Of a stretch of DNA of 64,000 nt, positions 28,308 to 37,655 are shown in pieces. Each line of letters begins with the position of its first letter. Positions within the stretch are counted from its first letter, which is position 1. The notes beneath the pieces were generated by a model, which was not told the DNA's origin, made no database searches, and was given only the letters and a program-made list of their open reading frames with translations. The translations under genes and the position numbers were made by a program. Source of the stretch: Falsochrobactrum shanghaiense (GTDB lineage Bacteria; Pseudomonadota; Alphaproteobacteria; Rhizobiales; Rhizobiaceae); NCBI RefSeq assembly GCF_003149535.1, contig NZ_QGDB01000002.1, positions 496,001 to 560,000 of the forward strand. The letters run 5' to 3'.

Positions 28308-28823
28308 TTAAGCCGGATTTTCCTCTGCGACAGGATCTTTCGCACCAAAAATGCGGATCAAAGGCTGTTCATATCTTTGCTTGATCGTATCGCGCCAGGC
28401 TTTCGCATCTTCGAGATCAAGCACATGGATTGTAAGCGTCTTGCGCGTCACATGATAGTCGACCCAGGCCGTTCCCGGCGTAGCCGTGATGATGCAAGCC
28501 AGGACTGCCAGCCCGAAGCGGTTTTCCAGATCGAGCGGAATGATGACGAAGCCGGGATGACGCTCATGCTGCCGGGACAAAATAAGCTTTGTTACGGCGA
28601 TGTTGGAATGCAGAATGTCGATACTGACCGCGCCCAGCAGGGACAGCGCGGTGGAAACAGAGCGCACATGGTTCTTTTTAGGCTCCAGCGCGGTCATGAC
28701 ATGGCAGGCAAGCAATGCAATGGGTATGCCGAGCAAGAACTGCGCCCGCGTAAAGCCGTTGAGCAGCAGCCAGAATAAGACCAGCGAAACAAACAGCAGC
28801 GGGTAAGGCAGGATCTTTTTCAT
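28308..28823 (-). CDS. phaE: Cation/proton antiporter subunit E (Mrp/Pha)
   Basis: 171-residue protein with two to three N-terminal helices and a cytoplasmic tail. LFWLLLNGFTRAQFLLGIPIAL and ITATPGTAWVDYHVTRKTLTIHVLD match MnhE/PhaE. It overlaps phaD by 4 bp. It is required for complex assembly in known Mrp systems. Confidence 0.9.
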   Translation of the reverse strand: MKKILPYPLLFVSLVLFWLLLNGFTRAQFLLGIPIALLACHVMTALEPKKNHVRSVSTALSLLGAVSIDILHSNIAVTKLILSRQHERHPGFVIIPLDLENRFGLAVLACIITATPGTAWVDYHVTRKTLTIHVLDLEDAKAWRDTIKQRYEQPLIRIFGAKDPVAEENPA

Positions 28824-30454
28824 TGTGCTTCCACCTCCTCCCCGCCCGCGCGCGGCGCGGACAGTACACTGTCGATATAATCATCCGGACTATGCAGGGC
28901 ACGCGCCGTTGCATCCATATATTGCATGGCCGGGCCTGCCGCGACGGTCAATGCCAGGCACAGCGCCAGCAAGCCGGCAATCGGCACCGCCTCTCGCACA
29001 AGAACGCGCGGCACATTGCCTTCCAGCGACGCCCAGAACGTGCGTATGCCCGTCCGGGTCATTGCAATCAGCGCCGAAAGACCCGAAAGCAGGATGAGCG
29101 TTATGAGCACCCAGCTTGCCGGGCTGACCGGCATGGCCAGTTGCGGCGTGCTGCCTTCGCCATTGAACACTGCGGCCAGAAGCAGGAATTTTGCGATGAA
29201 GCCCGAAAAAGGCGGCAGGCCGATCAGCAATATGGCGCAGATGGCGAAGAAAGTGCCAAGGATGGCAAGCGTGGCGGGCAGAACGGCGCCTACTTCCTCC
29301 TCTTCCTCTTCTTCCTCATCGTCGCCATAGGCTTCCATGGTGACGGCGAGAACGTTCGCAGCCGCATCCTGACCGCGTTCTATAAGCTCGATCAGCAAAA
29401 AGAAGGCGGCAATCGTCAGCGTTGAACTGATCATATAATAAAGTGCAGCCCCCGTCATCGCGGTATTGCCGCTGCCGATGGCAGCAAGCAGCGTGCCGGA
29501 AGAAACCAGAATGCTGTAGCTGGCAAGGCGCCCCATCGCCTGCGAAGCGACCACGCCGATCAGCCCGAATGCGAGCGTTACCATACCGCCATAATAAAGC
29601 CAGTCGTTGCCAAAGCCATAGGAAGGGCCGGCACCAAGACCGAAGAGCAGCGGCGACAGGCGCAGCAATACGTAGACGCCGACTTTACTCATAACGACAA
29701 AAATAGCCGCTACAGGTGCTGCCGCAGCGGTGTAGGTCGGAGCAAGCCAGAAATTGAGCGGCCACATGCCTGCCTTGATAAGAAAGGCCAGGCCAAGAAT
29801 GGCGGCTCCTGCTTCCAGCAGCATGCGGTCATCAGCCGCCACCTGCGAAATACGTTGTGCAAGATCGGCCATGTTGAGCGTGCCGGTCACGCCGTAGATC
29901 AGGCTCACGCCAATCAGAAACAGGGACGAGGACACAAGGTTGATCGCAATATAATGCAGCCCTGCCTTGACGCGCGCCGGACCGGACCCATGCAGCGCCA
30001 GACCATAGGATGCGACCAGCAGGACCTCGAAGAAAACAAACAGATTGAACAGGTCGCCGGTCAGAAATGCGCCATTCAGCCCCATGAGCAGGAGCTGGAA
30101 AATCGTATGAAAATGCGGACTTGCCTTGTGCCAGTGCGCCAATGCAAAACTCAGGGCGGCCATTCCGAGCAGGCTGCTCAGGACGATCATGAGCGCGGAT
30201 AATTGATCGAGCACGAGCACGATGCCGAATGGCGCTGGCCAGTTGCCGATCAGATAGACATCGGCGCGCGGGGCAATTGCCTGCGCCTCTTGAAGCAGCG
30301 CAACACAGATTCCGATCAAGACGAGGATCGACGCGGAGTTGATGGTCATTTTCAGCTTGCGCTTGCGCTCATCGAACATGAGCAGCACGGCTGCCGTTAC
30401 AAGCGGCAGGAGAATAGGCATGAGAATGAGATGCGATTTCCAATCCATCATCAA
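28820..30454 (-). CDS. phaD: Cation/proton antiporter subunit D (Mrp/Pha, NuoN-like)
   Basis: 544-residue polytopic protein related to the proton-pumping NuoM/NuoN subunits of complex I, with about 14 helices. The conserved region includes LLMGLNGAFLTGDLFNLFVFFEVLLVASY, with a membrane Glu as proton site, and FLIKAGMWPLNFWLAPTYTAA, with a membrane Lys. About residues 381-389 a cytoplasmic or periplasmic loop carries an unusual run DDEEEEEEEE that I would not expect in this family. It overlaps phaC and phaE by 4 bp each. Confidence 0.92.
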   Translation of the reverse strand: MMMDWKSHLILMPILLPLVTAAVLLMFDERKRKLKMTINSASILVLIGICVALLQEAQAIAPRADVYLIGNWPAPFGIVLVLDQLSALMIVLSSLLGMAALSFALAHWHKASPHFHTIFQLLLMGLNGAFLTGDLFNLFVFFEVLLVASYGLALHGSGPARVKAGLHYIAINLVSSSLFLIGVSLIYGVTGTLNMADLAQRISQVAADDRMLLEAGAAILGLAFLIKAGMWPLNFWLAPTYTAAAAPVAAIFVVMSKVGVYVLLRLSPLLFGLGAGPSYGFGNDWLYYGGMVTLAFGLIGVVASQAMGRLASYSILVSSGTLLAAIGSGNTAMTGAALYYMISSTLTIAAFFLLIELIERGQDAAANVLAVTMEAYGDDEEEEEEEEVGAVLPATLAILGTFFAICAILLIGLPPFSGFIAKFLLLAAVFNGEGSTPQLAMPVSPASWVLITLILLSGLSALIAMTRTGIRTFWASLEGNVPRVLVREAVPIAGLLALCLALTVAAGPAMQYMDATARALHSPDDYIDSVLSAPRAGGEEVEAQ

Positions 30455-30789
30455 CTCTCCTTGCCGTCGACATGGTCGGTGCGGGTCAAGCCGCGCGAAG
30501 CAAGCAGAACGACCAGAAAAAGTGCCGTCGTGGCAAAGCCGATAACGATAGCCGTCAATACCAGCGCCTGCGGAACCGGATCGGCATATTGATCCGGCTG
30601 GACACTCAGGCCGGAGTCAAGCACTGGCGGCGCGTTCACGCGCAATCTGCCCATGGAGAAAATGAACAGATTGACCGCATAGGACATGAGCGACAAGCCG
30701 ATGGCGACCTGAAAGGTTCGCGGGCGCAAGATCAGCCATACACCGGAAGCCATCAGAACGCCGATTGCGATCGAGAGAACCAGTTCCAT
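30451..30789 (-). CDS. phaC: Cation/proton antiporter subunit C (Mrp/Pha, NuoK-like)
   Basis: 112-residue protein with three helices related to NuoK. GVWLILRPRTFQVAIGLSLMSYAVNLFIF is the MnhC/PhaC signature, and ADPVPQALVLTAIVIGFATTA the third helix. Its start meets the end of phaAB and it overlaps phaD by 4 bp. Confidence 0.93.
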   Translation of the reverse strand: MELVLSIAIGVLMASGVWLILRPRTFQVAIGLSLMSYAVNLFIFSMGRLRVNAPPVLDSGLSVQPDQYADPVPQALVLTAIVIGFATTALFLVVLLASRGLTRTDHVDGKES

Positions 30790-33704
30790 CAGTTCTCCTC
30801 CTTCGCGGCTGCAATTTTCTCAACGCGGTGCTTGCGGATCGACTGGTGCGCAAGGGCGATGAGGATCAGCACCGTCGCGCCCACGACAAGCGTGAAAACG
30901 CCAAGATCGAAAAGAAGGGCGCTGGCCGCGGGCATTTTTCCAATATGCGGTATGTCGATATACTGGAAGTAGGACGTAAGGAATGGATAGCCGAACAGCC
31001 AGGCTCCCGCACCTGTCGCCGCAGCGGTGAGAAGCCCCATTGCGATCCAGCGCACGGGCAGGATACGCAGCCTGTCCTCCACCCAGCGGGTTCCCGATGC
31101 AAGATATTGCAGCAAGAAGGCGATTGCCAATGTGATGCCTGCGGCAAAGCCGCCGCCCGGCAGATCATGGCCGCGCAGGAAAAGATATACCGCCATGACG
31201 ATAATAACCGGAAACAGCCATTTCATGATGACCGAAGGTACAGCGAGATAGTCCATCAATGTTTCGCCCGTGCTGCGGTCGGGCATGGCCTCGTCATAAG
31301 CATCCTGAATTTTCTGCTGCTCGGTGGAACCGGTGCTGTCCGGAGCAGGACGGAAGCGCCGCAGCAGGGCAAAAATCGTAAGGGCGACGATGCCCAGCAC
31401 CGTGATTTCCCCGAAAGTATCGAAGGCACGGAAATCCACCAGAATAACGTTCACGACATTTTTGCCCCCGCCGCCCGAATAGGCGTTCTGGAGGAAAAAG
31501 TCGCCGATACTATCGGACAAGGAACGCGTCATCGTGGCATATGCGATGATAAACACACCGACGCCGCTGATGATCGCCAGCATGAAGTCGCGATAGCGGC
31601 GAATTCTCGGGCCGATCTTGATAGGCGCGGGATCGGGATCCTGCCAGCGCTTGGGCAGCCAGCGCAGGCCCAGCAGCAACAGGACCGTCGTTACGATCTC
31701 CACCAGCAATTGCGTCACGGCAAGATCGGGCGCGGACAGCCAGACAAAGGTGAGGCAGGTAACGAGACCCGCGCCGCCAAGCAGGATAAGTGCCGCCAGA
31801 CGGTGGAATTTTGCCTGATAAGCCGCGCCGATCGCGCAAGCTCCGCCCAGCACCCACAAGGCTGCAAAGACCGGATCGACAGGCTGCACCGGAACGCCGC
31901 CAGCCTGAATACCGGTCGCCAGAATCGGCCATGCCGCGGCGACGATCGCGACCCCCACCACGATGCGCAGCTGCGGCTGAAGTCTGCGGGTGCTCAGGAA
32001 GCTTTCGGCCTTGCGCGCCCAGTTCCACGACAGGGTGACGAGCACGCGTTCGAAGATGCGCTGTCCCTGAAGATGACGCAGCAGCGGAGGGCCATCCTCA
32101 CTGGTTGCAAGGTATTTTTTCAGCATCCAGTGCAGCAAAATACCGCCAATCATGGCGACGAAGCTCATCATGAGCGGCAGATTGAAACCGTGCCAGACCG
32201 CAAGGCTATATTGAGGCGTCGCATCGCCCAGCACCGACATGACCGCCGAATGCAGGAACGGGCCAATAATGATACCCGGAATGACCCCGATCAAAAGGCA
32301 TAACAACACAAGAAGCTCGATCGGTCGCCGCATCCATGCGGGCGGCTCGTGCGGCTCCTTTGGCAGATCAACCGGCGGCGGACCGAAGAAGGTCGAATAG
32401 ATAAAACGTATGGAATAGGCGACCGTGAACGCGCTTGCTATCGTCGCGACATAGGGCGTGATCGTATCGAGCCAGGAAGCCATATGCGTTTCAACGGCTT
32501 CGGCAAAGAACATCTCTTTCGAAAGGAAGCCGTTGAGAAGCGGAACGCCCGCCATGGACGCACTCGCGACCATTGCGAGCGTCGCCGTATAGGGCATTGC
32601 ACGCAGCAGGCCACTCAGCTTGCGCATGTCGCGTGTGCCGGTTTCATGGTCGATAATGCCAGCTGCCATGAAGAGAGACGCCTTGAATATGGCGTGATTG
32701 ACCATATGGAAGATCGCCGCGACGGTCGCAAGCGGGCTTCCCAGACTCAAAAGTGCCGTTATCAGGCCGAGATTGCTGATCGTCGAATAGGCCAGAAGCC
32801 CTTTCAGGTCTTGCTGGAACACGGCAAAAAAGCTTGCGATCAGCAGCGTCGTCAGTCCGCCGATCCCCAAAATCCAGAACCATTCTTCCGTACCCGCAAA
32901 TACGGGCCAGAGGCGGGCAAGCAGGAACACCCCGGCCTTGACCATGGTTGCCGAATGCAGATAGGCGGAAACAGGCGTTGGCGCCGCCATGGCATTGGGC
33001 AGCCAGAAATGGAACGGAAACTGCGCACTTTTCGTAAAGGCGGCCATCAGGATCAGAATGAACGCGACAGTGTAAAGCGGGTGCGCGCGAATGAGATTGC
33101 CTGAAGAGAGCACCTCATCAAGATCGTAGCTGCCCACGATATGGCCCAGCAACACGACACCGGCGAGAAGACAGAAGCCGCCAATTCCGGTAACTGTCAG
33201 CGCCATGCGCGCCCCATCACGGGCGCTGGCGTTCTGATACCAGTAACCGATCAGCAGGAACGAAAAGATGCTGGTCAGCTCCCAAAAGACGGCGAGCAGA
33301 ATTATATTGCCCGAAAGGACAATACCCAGCATTGCGCCCATGAAAGCCTGCAGAAAGGAAAAGAAGCGCGGAACCGGGTCTTCCGGCGACATGTAATAGC
33401 GCGCATAGACGACGACCAACAGGCCAATACCCGTAATGAGCATGGCGAAAAGCCAGGAAAAGCCATCCATGCGCAGGGTGACATTAAGGCCATAGGCAGG
33501 CACCCATTCGATCGTGCCGCGCAGCACATGACCATCCGAAACCACAGGATAGAGACTGGCGGTAATCACGAAGGCAACGAGCGCAATGGCTGCGGTAAAC
33601 CAGGCGGAGCCGGTGCGATCCACTCCCTTGAAAAGCCCTGTTACTGCGCTACCCAGAAAGGGAAGAAGGACAAGCAAAAAAAGCATTCTGCCGTCCGTCG
33701 TCAT
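30789..33704 (-). CDS. phaAB: Fused cation/proton antiporter subunits A and B (Mrp/Pha)
   Basis: About 971 residues, first gene of the pha operon. The N-terminal two thirds are MnhA (NuoL-like): LLAVFWELTSIFSFLLIGYWYQ with the membrane Glu, KSAQFPFHFWLPNAMAAPTPVSAYLHSATMVKAG, and LLAYSTISNLGLI. After about residue 800 the MnhB domain follows (GFAAGITLAIAFLLQYLASG). A fused A-B is normal for rhizobial Pha systems. The ATG at 33704 is chosen because GGAGG lies upstream. The complex exchanges Na+ or K+ for protons and supports growth at high pH. Confidence 0.93.
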   Translation of the reverse strand: MTTDGRMLFLLVLLPFLGSAVTGLFKGVDRTGSAWFTAAIALVAFVITASLYPVVSDGHVLRGTIEWVPAYGLNVTLRMDGFSWLFAMLITGIGLLVVVYARYYMSPEDPVPRFFSFLQAFMGAMLGIVLSGNIILLAVFWELTSIFSFLLIGYWYQNASARDGARMALTVTGIGGFCLLAGVVLLGHIVGSYDLDEVLSSGNLIRAHPLYTVAFILILMAAFTKSAQFPFHFWLPNAMAAPTPVSAYLHSATMVKAGVFLLARLWPVFAGTEEWFWILGIGGLTTLLIASFFAVFQQDLKGLLAYSTISNLGLITALLSLGSPLATVAAIFHMVNHAIFKASLFMAAGIIDHETGTRDMRKLSGLLRAMPYTATLAMVASASMAGVPLLNGFLSKEMFFAEAVETHMASWLDTITPYVATIASAFTVAYSIRFIYSTFFGPPPVDLPKEPHEPPAWMRRPIELLVLLCLLIGVIPGIIIGPFLHSAVMSVLGDATPQYSLAVWHGFNLPLMMSFVAMIGGILLHWMLKKYLATSEDGPPLLRHLQGQRIFERVLVTLSWNWARKAESFLSTRRLQPQLRIVVGVAIVAAAWPILATGIQAGGVPVQPVDPVFAALWVLGGACAIGAAYQAKFHRLAALILLGGAGLVTCLTFVWLSAPDLAVTQLLVEIVTTVLLLLGLRWLPKRWQDPDPAPIKIGPRIRRYRDFMLAIISGVGVFIIAYATMTRSLSDSIGDFFLQNAYSGGGGKNVVNVILVDFRAFDTFGEITVLGIVALTIFALLRRFRPAPDSTGSTEQQKIQDAYDEAMPDRSTGETLMDYLAVPSVIMKWLFPVIIVMAVYLFLRGHDLPGGGFAAGITLAIAFLLQYLASGTRWVEDRLRILPVRWIAMGLLTAAATGAGAWLFGYPFLTSYFQYIDIPHIGKMPAASALLFDLGVFTLVVGATVLILIALAHQSIRKHRVEKIAAAKEEN

Positions 33705-34226
33705 GCGCCACAGGCCTCCATTCCGCAATCAAGGTTGACCCGAAGCAGGCACCGCTTATCAAAACAGCAACAGAACGCTCCGGTAGGGTGTTGAGAGGAA
33801 TCATATATTCCGTTGGCCTTATTATGACCGGCTTAGGAATATTATGGCAATAGCTTTCAATAGCTTATCGCGAGAATTTGAATCATTTCAGTTTCATGAC
33901 AACAAGAAATCCTGCCCGCTAATCATGCCGACGCATGCAAGCATTAAATTACGGACATATTGCCGCGTATATTTTTCAAAAGCATGACATGCGTCGCCAA
34001 TTCAGCCGACGCCTTTGGCCAGTCTTTGCGCCTGAATGCGAAACGGGGATGGTCGACACTCCCAAGTTGCCCCCCGCTCCCGTCACCCCCGGCCCTCACA
34101 ATATGTTGACAGTGTGTTTCATAAAACCGGGTTGGTTTAAACACTGCAATTACAATATCTAAGGTCAGGCTTTCAAACGCCCTTCACTCCCGGAAGGGCA
34201 TCATGACCGCAGGAACAGGATATAAA
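33705..34226. other. Divergent intergenic region between pha operon and nitroreductase
   Basis: No gene I can support. TTGACA at 34106-34111, about 115 bp upstream of the nitroreductase, could be a -35 box, but no good -10 follows. The 33820-33900 part is AT-rich and may carry the pha promoter. Confidence 0.4.
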
Positions 34227-34826
34227 ATGAGCAACAGCTTTATCAATTCTCTCAAGCAGCGTCGCACCCAGTATGCTCTCGGCAAGAACATCTCCCTTTC
34301 CCATGAAGAGGTAGCCAAGCTCGTTAGCGATGCGATCAAGCATTCGCCTACGTCGTTTAATTCACAAAGTTCGCGCGCTGTTGTCCTGTTTGGTGCCCAG
34401 CATGAAAAGCTTTGGAATATCGCCAAGGAAGAACTGCGCAAGATCGTTCCGGCTGAATCTTTCGCCAGCACCGAAGCCAAGATCGACAGTTTTGCAGCAG
34501 GTGCCGGAACGGTTCTGTTCTTTGAAGATCAGGACGTCGTCAAAAACTTGCAGGAAAACTTTGCGCTTTATGCCGATAATTTCCCCATCTGGTCTGAACA
34601 GTCCGGCGGCATGGCTCAGTTCGCGGTCTGGCTGGCATTCTCCCACGCTGGCATCGGCGCGAGCCTCCAGCATTACAATCCCCTGATCGACGAAGAAGCA
34701 GCCAGGGAATGGGAGATTCCCGCCTCGTGGAAACTGCGCGCGCAGATGCCATTCGGCTCGAATGAACAGCCCTTTGGCGAAAAGACGTTCATTGAAGATT
34801 CTGAGCGTTTCAAGGCGTTCTTCTGA
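34227..34826 (+). CDS. Nitroreductase family protein (NAD(P)H-dependent flavin enzyme)
   Basis: 199-residue FMN-dependent reductase-like protein. RRTQYALGKNISL and AIKHSPTSFNSQSSRAVVLF near the N-terminus are the FMN-binding features of the small 'oxygen-insensitive nitroreductase-like' group (YdgI/HBN1 type); IGASLQHYNPLIDEE and PFGEKTF are seen in the same group. Native substrates are unknown; such proteins reduce quinones, nitro compounds or act in redox stress. The start has AGGAACAGGA just upstream, and the eight extra N-terminal residues of the longer frame look untranslated. A strong terminator follows. Single-gene unit. Confidence 0.85.
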   Translation: MSNSFINSLKQRRTQYALGKNISLSHEEVAKLVSDAIKHSPTSFNSQSSRAVVLFGAQHEKLWNIAKEELRKIVPAESFASTEAKIDSFAAGAGTVLFFEDQDVVKNLQENFALYADNFPIWSEQSGGMAQFAVWLAFSHAGIGASLQHYNPLIDEEAAREWEIPASWKLRAQMPFGSNEQPFGEKTFIEDSERFKAFF

Positions 34827-34859
34827 TATAATTCGCCTTGACCGAATTTACATGAATAA

Positions 34860-34892
34860 GGCCGGATGCGATGAATTCGTATCCGGCCTTTA
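34860..34892 (+). terminator. Terminator after nitroreductase, possibly bidirectional
   Basis: An 11-bp stem with one G-T pair (GGCCGGATGCG / CGTATCCGGCC), 7-base loop, followed by TTTAAATTT. The convergent mog gene ends 5 bp further on. Confidence 0.75.
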
Positions 34893-34896
34893 AATT

Positions 34897-35415
34897 TCAG
34901 CCCGGCCTGTGCGCCTTCACGACTGAAGGGTCTGTCTCGATGCGGCCCGCACCAATCAGATCAAGGCAATAGGGTATTGCCGGAAAAACCGCCTGCAACG
35001 TCATTTCAATAGATGCAGGCTTACCCGGCAGGTTGAGAATGAGGCTCTTGCCGCGTATGCCTGCGGTCTGGCGCGAAAGAATAGCCGTCGGGGTTTGCTC
35101 AAGGCTCTTTCGGCGCATCAATTCGCCAAAACCAGCCAGTTCCTTATGCAAGACCGCCTGCATGGCTTCCGGCGTTTCGTCACGCGGCGCAGGGCCGGTG
35201 CCGCCTGTAGTCAGCACAAGGTCACAGGCCAGATCATCGCATAGCTCAATCAACGTATCGCGCACCGATGCCATGCCATCCGGAATGACCCGGCGGATCA
35301 CATCATATGGCGTGATCAGCGCATTTCTCAGCCAGGTTTCGATTGCGGGGCCGCTCAGATCCTCATATTCGCCGCGCGCGGCGCGGTCGGACACGGTGAC
35401 GACTGCAATTTTCAC
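34897..35415 (-). CDS. mog: Molybdopterin adenylyltransferase
   Basis: 172-residue MogA-type enzyme that adenylylates molybdopterin before molybdenum insertion. Motifs visible are VTVSDRAARGEYEDLSGP, DLVLTTGGTGPAPRDETPEA (MPT-binding) and LILNLPGKPASIEMTL. It supplies cofactor to molybdoenzymes such as formate dehydrogenase, which fits the fdhD gene further right. Single gene converging on the nitroreductase. Confidence 0.92.
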   Translation of the reverse strand: MKIAVVTVSDRAARGEYEDLSGPAIETWLRNALITPYDVIRRVIPDGMASVRDTLIELCDDLACDLVLTTGGTGPAPRDETPEAMQAVLHKELAGFGELMRRKSLEQTPTAILSRQTAGIRGKSLILNLPGKPASIEMTLQAVFPAIPYCLDLIGAGRIETDPSVVKAHRPG

Positions 35416-35563
35416 GGCTTCTCCTTTTAAACTGCCTGCAAATGGGCTTATACGGCCTCGTGCAAAGCTTGTGAAGCTTGCATGTCGCGGCGACTTTACA
35501 GAAGGACAAAAACCCTATTGCTTTCATGTCGAACTCGCGCTTCAATCATCGAAGGAGGGCAGG

Positions 35564-35839
35564 ATGCCATTTCGGGAAAGCCGGTATCAGGGAGTTTTCA
35601 AGCCTGACGATCTGCAGATATTACAGGCTGCATATGATCGTTGTTGCCTGTTGCTCGATCGCCGCCCGACGACCGACGAGGATAGCGACAAACTCGCCCG
35701 CACGATTATCCGGGCATTCCAGTCTGGTCAGCATGCGCCGGAAAGAATTGCAGAAATTGTGACGCGCCCTGAATTGTCCCCTCAATTAGAGCACCGATCT
35801 GATCCAATCGGATCGAAGCGAGCTCTGGAACAGCCATAA
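35564..35839 (+). CDS. Small protein of unknown function, tandem paralogue 1
   Basis: 91 residues, starting MPFRESRYQGVFKPDDLQIL with GAAGGAGGG upstream. It is clearly related to the next gene: both begin MPF, carry a LQAAYxxxC motif, then RxPxTxxxxDxxARxIIxxxxxG and PxRIAxIxxxxE. The pattern is helical and looks like a small conserved alphaproteobacterial family; I cannot name a function. It has no membrane segment or signal peptide. The C-terminal tail is basic and variable. Confidence 0.75.
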   Translation: MPFRESRYQGVFKPDDLQILQAAYDRCCLLLDRRPTTDEDSDKLARTIIRAFQSGQHAPERIAEIVTRPELSPQLEHRSDPIGSKRALEQP

Positions 35840-35940
35840 ATTATCAATCTTTCTATGCTAAAGTGCTAATTGATGCCTCATGCATTGCATGAAACCATAA
35901 GCAGACTCTAAATAGCCCGTGCAGCCATAGTGTGAAATAT

Positions 35941-36222
35941 ATGCCGTTTTCGAGAGACTATTATTTTAAGCGATTCAACACTACCGAGCTTGAAATGCTA
36001 CAGGCGGCTTATCACAGTGCCTGCATGGAGCTTGGGCGCTGTCCTGTAACGTCAGCGCATAAGGACGACATGGCGCGTGCCATCATCCAGATTTATGAAT
36101 GCGGCATTCTTAACCCCAACCGTATCGCTCAAATCATGGTCAAGGCGGAAAGCGTCAAACCGCGACCGTTAATGCAGGAACCTTTTGCGGCGACACGCGC
36201 GGTTCCTGCCAAACACGCCTGA
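35941..36222 (+). CDS. Small protein of unknown function, tandem paralogue 2
   Basis: 93 residues from the ATG at 35941 (MPFSRDYYFKRFNTTELEML), which aligns with the start of paralogue 1; a GTG at 35932 is an alternative. Shared features with paralogue 1 are LQAAYHSACMELGRCPVT, HKDDMARAIIQIYECG and NPNRIAQIM. The two copies lie 101 bp apart in the same direction and differ at most positions, so the duplication is old. The RBS is weak. Unknown function. Confidence 0.75.
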   Translation: MPFSRDYYFKRFNTTELEMLQAAYHSACMELGRCPVTSAHKDDMARAIIQIYECGILNPNRIAQIMVKAESVKPRPLMQEPFAATRAVPAKHA

Positions 36223-36404
36223 AGATTTCGCACCATCGAGTGAATTCCCGCCCGGCTTTCTTAAGAGTTTCGTAAACTTTGGATTCAGTTTTATCCGATA
36301 GACTATGATTTGCAGTCTGCTCGCAAGGGCATTGCAAGTGTTGGTCGAAGGCAGATGGCTTCCGCTTCAGAACGCCAATTATGCCTGGTTTGTGTGCGAG
36401 TATC

Positions 36405-37463
36405 ATGCGTTTTTCGGTTGTGACGGCAATTGCACTTGGCTGCACTGCTCTTGTGGGCTGCACCTCAAGCTCCGGTATTGACAGCCTCATGCTGCAACCG
36501 TCGGCGGAAACCACCAATTCGATTGCCCGGCCCGTGCCGCCGGCTCCCTTGACCGAAATTACCGCTACCGAACAGATAGCACCGGCTGCACCGCAGCAGG
36601 AAATCCTCGCCTGGGCGGGACCCGTGCCCGATGCCGCGCCGTTCCAGAACCAGCCGCCAGCGCCTGTGCCCGAATACAAGCCCCAACAAGCAGCGCCCGT
36701 CCCGGTTTCGCTGCCCCGACCGGAAGTGGCGGCTTATCCGGCTGTTCGTTTGGCACCGCAGCAACGTTCGAAAGTTTACAGCCAGCGTTTTCGCGACGCC
36801 AAGCCAATTAATTTTGGCCATAAATCGCCCAAAAAACATGCAGTGCACGGGGTGGATGTGTCGCGCTGGCAGGGAGAAATCGATTGGGCTACATTGCGCC
36901 AGCATGGAGCCAATTTTGTCTACATCAAAGCAACCGATGGCGGCGATCATCTCGATCCGATGTTCCGAAAGAACTGGCGGGACGCAAAGGCTGCTGGTCT
37001 GAAGCGCGGCGCTTATCACTTTTTCTATTGGTGCCGCGTTGCAAGCCAGCAGGCCGACTGGTTTATCCGCAATGTACCTAAAGATCCCGACGCACTGCCC
37101 CCCGTCATTGATGTGGAGTGGAACGGCGATTCATCCTGCAAGCGGCGTCCATCGCGCAAACAGGTGCTGGAAAAGATGCAGGTCTTCATGGACAAGCTCG
37201 AACGCCATTACGGCAAGCGTCCCGTGATCTATACCGCGCCCGACTTTTATGCCGATAATCTCAAAGGCGCGTTTACCGATTATCCTTTCTGGTTGCGCGC
37301 CGTCGCCCAACACCCTTCCAAGGTCTATCCCGGCCGCCAATGGGTGTTCTGGCAATATTCCGGCTCCGGTCTGTCGCAGGGCGTCAACGGAAAAATCGAC
37401 CTCAATGTCTTCCATGGCAATGAAAACGAATGGCATCGATGGCTATCGAACTTCGCCAGCTAA
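36405..37463 (+). CDS. GH25 lysozyme-like muramidase, predicted lipoprotein
   Basis: About 352 residues. The N-terminus is a lipoprotein signal (MRFSVVTAIALGCTALVGC) with lipobox LVGC. A proline-rich linker of about 120 residues follows. The GH25 domain begins HGVDVSRWQGEIDWATL and has the catalytic acid pair in VIDVEWN; KATDGGDHLD and RGAYHFFYWCR are typical. It should cleave the glycan chain of peptidoglycan from the periplasmic side of a membrane. The TAA stop is part of the first bases of a palindromic repeat, so the repeat defines the C-terminus. Confidence 0.9.
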   Translation: MRFSVVTAIALGCTALVGCTSSSGIDSLMLQPSAETTNSIARPVPPAPLTEITATEQIAPAAPQQEILAWAGPVPDAAPFQNQPPAPVPEYKPQQAAPVPVSLPRPEVAAYPAVRLAPQQRSKVYSQRFRDAKPINFGHKSPKKHAVHGVDVSRWQGEIDWATLRQHGANFVYIKATDGGDHLDPMFRKNWRDAKAAGLKRGAYHFFYWCRVASQQADWFIRNVPKDPDALPPVIDVEWNGDSSCKRRPSRKQVLEKMQVFMDKLERHYGKRPVIYTAPDFYADNLKGAFTDYPFWLRAVAQHPSKVYPGRQWVFWQYSGSGLSQGVNGKIDLNVFHGNENEWHRWLSNFAS

Positions 37464-37546
37464 AGCATGTCGCCCGAAAGTGGGAACCGGTTTCGGGATA
37501 ACGACATGCGTAAGGAGCGAAGCTGAAAGATCGCGACACGCTTTAG
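37460..37546. repeat. Palindromic repeat, Bru-RS-like, copy B (short form)
   Basis: 87 bp, orientation opposite to copy A: CTAAAGCATGTCGCCC at one end, CGCGACACGCTTTAG at the other. It lacks the ~20-bp central AACAACTTAAAG part present in the others. Its first bases give the stop codon of the GH25 gene. Confidence 0.85.
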
Positions 37547-37655
37547 AACCCGTGGATAGCAGTTTAAACTGCGTTTCATGAGCCTCACCTCATAATGGTG
37601 AAGCTCACGCCAGATTACACCCGTTCACATTTGTGTAAAACGGGTTGCGCTCTGC

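Noticed and set aside
27662-28348. Long 228-codon frame as phaG
   Set aside because: The first ~110 codons translate phaF out of frame; the PhaG start at 28015 fits the family.
30765-32303. 512-codon plus-strand frame
   Set aside because: Antisense shadow of phaAB, rich in His/Gln/Arg as is usual for shadows.
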